Part shown: positions 60,725 through 64,000 of the stretch, piece after piece
How positions within the stretch are numbered: position 1 is the stretch's first letter
Layout: the number at the start of each line of letters is the position of its first letter
DNA from: Kryptolebias marmoratus
Taxonomy: Eukaryota; Chordata; Actinopteri; Cyprinodontiformes; Rivulidae
Assembly (NCBI RefSeq): GCF_001649575.2
Contig: NC_051438.1
Location: 7,315,754 to 7,379,753, forward strand
DNA length: 64,000 nt
Direction: 5' to 3'
Position numbers and translations under genes: made by a program
The notes under the pieces: generated by a model
The model's input: only the letters and a program-made list of their open reading frames with translations
What the model was told of the DNA's origin: nothing
Database searches by the model: none

Positions 60725-61480
60725 TGACAAGAGTTCAAATATGACTCACCTTTTCAAACAGCATCCCTTCTGCCTCTGCCAGCAAGCATTACACTGCATA
60801 TGTAGGAATGGAAACCTATTATAGGCAAACACACTCACACTAAAACAAACACACACACACACACAGCCTGCCTAAAGCTCACCAGCTCTCACCCATCTAA
60901 GAAGGTGATACATTTTCATAAATAACTGAAAGTCATAATTATGACACATAATCTATGATGGATGGTTTTGTCTGATTCAGTCGTATTAATATAGATTTAA
61001 TTTTACTAATTACCCACTGATGTGAAAATGTTCCCAACCAAGGTAAACAAGCACGCACACGCTGCAGTGTGTGCACACATACGTGACTCTGTGGGGCCAG
61101 CTGTGCAGCAGGAAGCTCTGCCAAGTGGAGGGCAGAACCAGAGAGCTGCAGGCGGATGAGACGACAGATGAACTGAGCCCAGATGGCCTCCACATCTTCA
61201 CACCGTCCTCGTACGGCGTTTACATGGTTCCTCTCCTCTCTGCGCCTATTTTAACAACCTATATTTACCTGTTCGACACGGGCCTGCTCCTTCACGCTCC
61301 GTTACATCTGAAATCTCTCAGGTGGGTTTTCAGGAGCTTGACTGGCACCAAGCCAAACCCTCCCCATTGTCTATAGAGGCTGATCTAAACATAAAAAAAA
61401 ACATAAGGAACGTCTTCTGATTGCCCTACTTCCAGATAGTTCCAGATAAATATTAGAGTCCATACTGAACAGAGTGGTGC
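60725..61480. other. non-coding, no recognised feature
   Basis: A short CA tract lies at 60848-60864. No exon is supported. Confidence 0.4.
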
Positions 61481-61484
61481 CACT

Positions 61485-62110
61485 CTGCAATATTGTTTTG
61501 TGCAATAACATATTGTGCAATCTCATGCAATACTGCAAGAAGTTACGCACAGAATATGTTGAAAATAACTCTTAGCTACAAACACACCAAAGTTGAGCTC
61601 AATATCGGTAAAACTGACTGACTTAGTCTTTTTGTGTTGGTTAAATTCAATTAGCTATGCTGGCCAACTTGGGTTGAGGTGACTCCTAAAGCTAATGAAT
61701 TGTAGTTATACATCCACTGACTACTCTTTGATAGTTTTATTAAAATTTGTCCAGTGGTTCATAAGATATTTTGCGAACAAACAGGGTTGACATCAGCAGT
61801 TATTGCTAAAGTTTCAGGCAAAGATCTTGATCCCTGAGTAGCACTTGGAGCATGTGTTGTGAATGACTCCCAGCTACAACCACACCAAATCTTAGCAGAA
61901 TATCTGTGAAAATCACTGAATCACAGCCATTCTTTGTGTTTACTATGGTCAGCTGGCTATGGCGACCATCTTAGGTTAGGTTGATTCCAGATGTTAATCG
62001 GTTGCAGATGTTCGTCCAATGATTACTTTATGAGTCCAGTGGCTGGTGAGATATTTTGCCAAAAGACAAATATTCTAAGACACACACACACACACACTAG
62101 AGAGTGGATA
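61485..62110 (-). repeat. two adjacent family A copies
   Basis: Two successive units (about 61530-61785 and 61840-62075) each run through caccaaa..tgagctcaata or tagcagaatatct, then aaatcactgaat/actgactgac, a ggccaactt/gcgaccatct block and agatattttgc. A CA tract ends the second. Confidence 0.65.
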
Positions 62111-62797
62111 TTATTGTCCACCTTTTAGTGGCGCACAATATTAAGTAATTAAAATTATTGGCACAATTATGCAGATAGAACAATAAATCAAAAACAGTAA
62201 CTTTTTTAGTACATTTTTATTACATAACAGATTTCTGCAAATATTTGTATTATCTGACAAAGTGACCCGATCAGTACAAAAGCTTGTGGAGGTTTTTTTT
62301 TTTTTTATTTGTTTTTGAAATACTAGTACTTATTTAAAATATTAATGTTTAGCCTAAAGAATCTTTTCTTAAAGAAGAAGAATAAGGAAACTCTGGAGAG
62401 AATTACTGTAATTTACTGTCTTGCCTGATTAGCTGTTGTATTCTTACATCACTGAAAGTTTAGGTAGTTTAAAAAAAAATTAAATGGATTAAAATGACCT
62501 AATTTAACCCACAGTAACCAAAAAGAGACATAAAATTAACCAAAATAAAATCCAAACAATACAAATTAAAAGTAGAACAATGAGTTAAAAAATTTCCTTA
62601 AAAGGTTTAAAATAATCTACCTTGAAGGGATTGTTCAGGTGGGTTTCTATGGAAATGTTATGAACAATGAACATCTTACCTGCTGTAGATAGCATTTTGA
62701 GAAAAAGAAAATTCAATTCTAACAGGACTGACAAGCTAACAGAAAAATGAGCTGAGGTATAATTTTATGTTTTTGTCATTTGTTTATATGGACTTCA
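62110..62797. other. non-coding, with a family E arm
   Basis: AT-rich DNA. A family E arm lies at 62635-62740 (ggaaatgttatgaacaatg, cttacctgctgtagatagc), just outside the DIRS terminus. I see nothing else. Confidence 0.5.
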
Positions 62798-63106
62798 AAC
62801 TTTAGGTTACTTTCGTAACCCCGGTTCTCTGAGTAGCATGAGTGAGTGTCTCACATTGGGAACACCCATGGCGTGACCTCATCAGAAGCTCCTATTACAT
62901 TACGCCAGCCAGGATTGGCTGGAGATACACTCGTCAGCGTCAGAGAGGGCAGAGTCCCTCCCCCTATAAATAGGGCTGACGCTGCACTGAGACTTTATTC
63001 AAAAACGTTCACCTCTTCCTCGCAACGTCAGAGCAAGGAGGGTGATCTGGTGAGACACTCACTCATGCTACTCAGAGAACCGGGGTTACGAAAGTAACCT
63101 AAAGTT
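62798..63106. repeat. perfect 57-bp inverted repeat of the DIRS terminus
   Basis: Arms 62798-62854 and 63050-63106 are exact reverse complements, separated by 195 bases. The outer arm is the element's end; the inner arm belongs to the internal complementary region thought to guide circle formation. Confidence 0.95.
62965..62972 (+). promoter_or_regulatory. TATA box candidate in the DIRS terminal repeat
   Basis: TATAAATA sits inside cccctataaataggg, a near-palindrome, so a TATA-like element is present on both strands. DIRS terminal repeats carry the promoter; in the inverted 3' copy it points into the element on the + strand. Confidence 0.45.
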
Positions 63107-63223
63107 CTCTTTCATAGCATTCGTTTCGTGTCTCACATTGGGAACGAAAAATACTGACTCCCGTATTGCTCAGCAGAACACACATTATGTGCCAAATATT
63201 TTATTTACCAGCCACAGGTACTC

Positions 63224-64000
63224 CTAGTGCATGGTGCTTACACTGAGTACTGAATGAGCCAGTGACGATGCTGTAACATCAAGCTTGTAGAACCGAGCGA
63301 ATGTGTGAGAGGAGGCCCAGCTTGCTGCGGCACAAATTTCCTGCAGGGACACCCCTCTCAGCAAGGCCCATGAAGAGCTTAAGCCCCTTGTAGAATGGGC
63401 CCGCAGCCCTTCTGGAGGCTGAAGCCCTTTTGACGTATAGGCTAAAGAAATTGCAGCAGTGATCCAGTGGGCAAGTTGCTGTTTGGACACTGGTTTACCA
63501 TAATGGTTCTTAGCCCAAGAGACAAACAACTGGTCACTTTTCCTGACCTGCTTTGTTTTATCTAGATAGATATCCAAAGCACGCACAGGGCAAAGGTTGT
63601 GTAGCTTCTCCTCCTCCTGTGAGGGGAAAGGAGGGGGATAAAAAGCCACTAACTCAATTGGTGAATACGACCCCAACACTTTAGGCTCAAAGGCAGGGTT
63701 GGGGAGCAAAACCACCTTAGTTTTGTCCGGAGAAAACTTTGTACAACACGAGTGGACAGACAGAGCGTGGATTTCACCCACACGCTTTGTAGAGACCAAA
63801 GCCAACAGAAGTGCTGTTTTTAAAGTTACAAATTTTAATTCCACTCGATCCAGAGGCTCGAAGGGGGGGGCAGCCAGTGCATCCAGCACCAGGGGTAAAT
63901 CCCATGATGGTGCCATGGGTCTCGAGACAGGGAGCTTCCTGCGAGCTCCTCGCATAAACCGGCCCACTAAGGGATGCTGGCCTGCAGTTTTTCCCTCAAA
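63224..64000 (-). CDS. DIRS tyrosine recombinase, 5'-incomplete
   Basis: The frame is open from the window edge to a TAG at 63224-63226, about 258 codons, and no start can be assigned. Counting from the GTG at 63967 (a counting point, not a claimed start), it has the first catalytic Arg at 62 (STKRVGEIHAL), H-x-x-R at 191-194 (LRAHSTRGLSS), Trp217 and the nucleophile Tyr227 (FARFYKLDV). These are the residues of the integrase-type tyrosine recombinases that DIRS elements use to insert circular DNA intermediates without target duplication. No internal stop is seen, so this part may be functional or recently active. Confidence 0.85.
   Translation of the reverse strand, partial: FEGKTAGQHPLVGRFMRGARRKLPVSRPMAPSWDLPLVLDALAAPPFEPLDRVELKFVTLKTALLLALVSTKRVGEIHALSVHSCCTKFSPDKTKVVLLPNPAFEPKVLGSYSPIELVAFYPPPFPSQEEEKLHNLCPVRALDIYLDKTKQVRKSDQLFVSWAKNHYGKPVSKQQLAHWITAAISLAYTSKGLQPPEGLRAHSTRGLSSSWALLRGVSLQEICAAASWASSHTFARFYKLDVTASSLAHSVLSVSTMH

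Larger units (their letters stand above)
62798..64000 (-). mobile_element. DIRS-type retrotransposon, 3' end (runs off the window)
   Basis: Reading on the - strand, the order is a tyrosine recombinase gene, an internal complementary region (about 63050-63145) and a terminal inverted repeat ending at 62798. The first 57 bases (62798-62854) are repeated exactly, inverted, at 63050-63106. The 18-base string gtgtctcacattgggaac occurs at both 62846-62863 and 63128-63145. This matches the split-repeat plus internal complementary region layout of DIRS elements. The gag and RT/RNase H genes and the 5' repeat must lie beyond 64000. Confidence 0.85.

Overview
The window is AT-rich, intron-dominated vertebrate DNA, almost certainly from a ray-finned (probably percomorph) fish. 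Three things point there: six short, phase-compatible exons of an AF4/FMR2-family gene (best match aff2) on the + strand; a dense load of teleost-type repeats (Tc1/mariner relics, L2- and RTE-like LINE pieces, foldback MITEs, a DIRS-type tyrosine-recombinase element); and many CA, GATA and AT microsatellites. There is no bacterial-style coding. Nearly every long open frame is chance, low-complexity or antisense to a repeat.

Layout. Positions 1-31161 hold no exon I can support and are probably upstream intron of the same gene. This part carries a decayed SANT-like ORF (2.5 kb), an RTE-like LINE piece broken by an 82-base N gap (4.1-4.8 kb), a reversed Tc1-like relic with a nested hAT-like MITE (6.1-7.0 kb), TIR elements (8.4-9.1 and 16.5-17.5 kb), a mariner-like transposase fossil (9.8-10.6 kb), an L2-like tail (19.6-19.9 kb), another Tc1 fossil (26.5-27.2 kb), a 23-bp minisatellite (28.0-28.3 kb) and a second reversed Tc1-like relic (29.7-30.4 kb).

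From 31162 to 55231 six exons (31162-31206, 36215-36301, 40252-40288, 40647-40707, 44526-44580, 55194-55231) join into one open frame of about 107 codons. It covers the part of the AFF scaffold that includes the ELL-binding segment ([16 protein letters not shown]) and the acidic MLEDDLKISSDEEE segment. The introns carry foldback elements, a LINE reverse-transcriptase remnant (38.2-39.45 kb), a near-identical 200-bp tandem duplication (39.6-40.0 kb), a 26-unit GATA microsatellite (41.6 kb) and a 200-bp MITE with perfect 23-bp ends (45.1 kb).

From 55232 to 62797 I see only probable downstream intron with repeats, including a 442-bp foldback element (56.0-56.4 kb). The right edge (62798-64000) is the 3' end of a DIRS-type retrotransposon on the - strand: terminal repeat, internal complementary region with a perfect 57-bp inverted repeat, and an open tyrosine recombinase frame that runs off the window. 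This is the most intact mobile element here. I found no clearly new biological system. The points most worth a second look are the DIRS terminus, several nested insertions whose target duplications can be read, and repeat families I cannot name.
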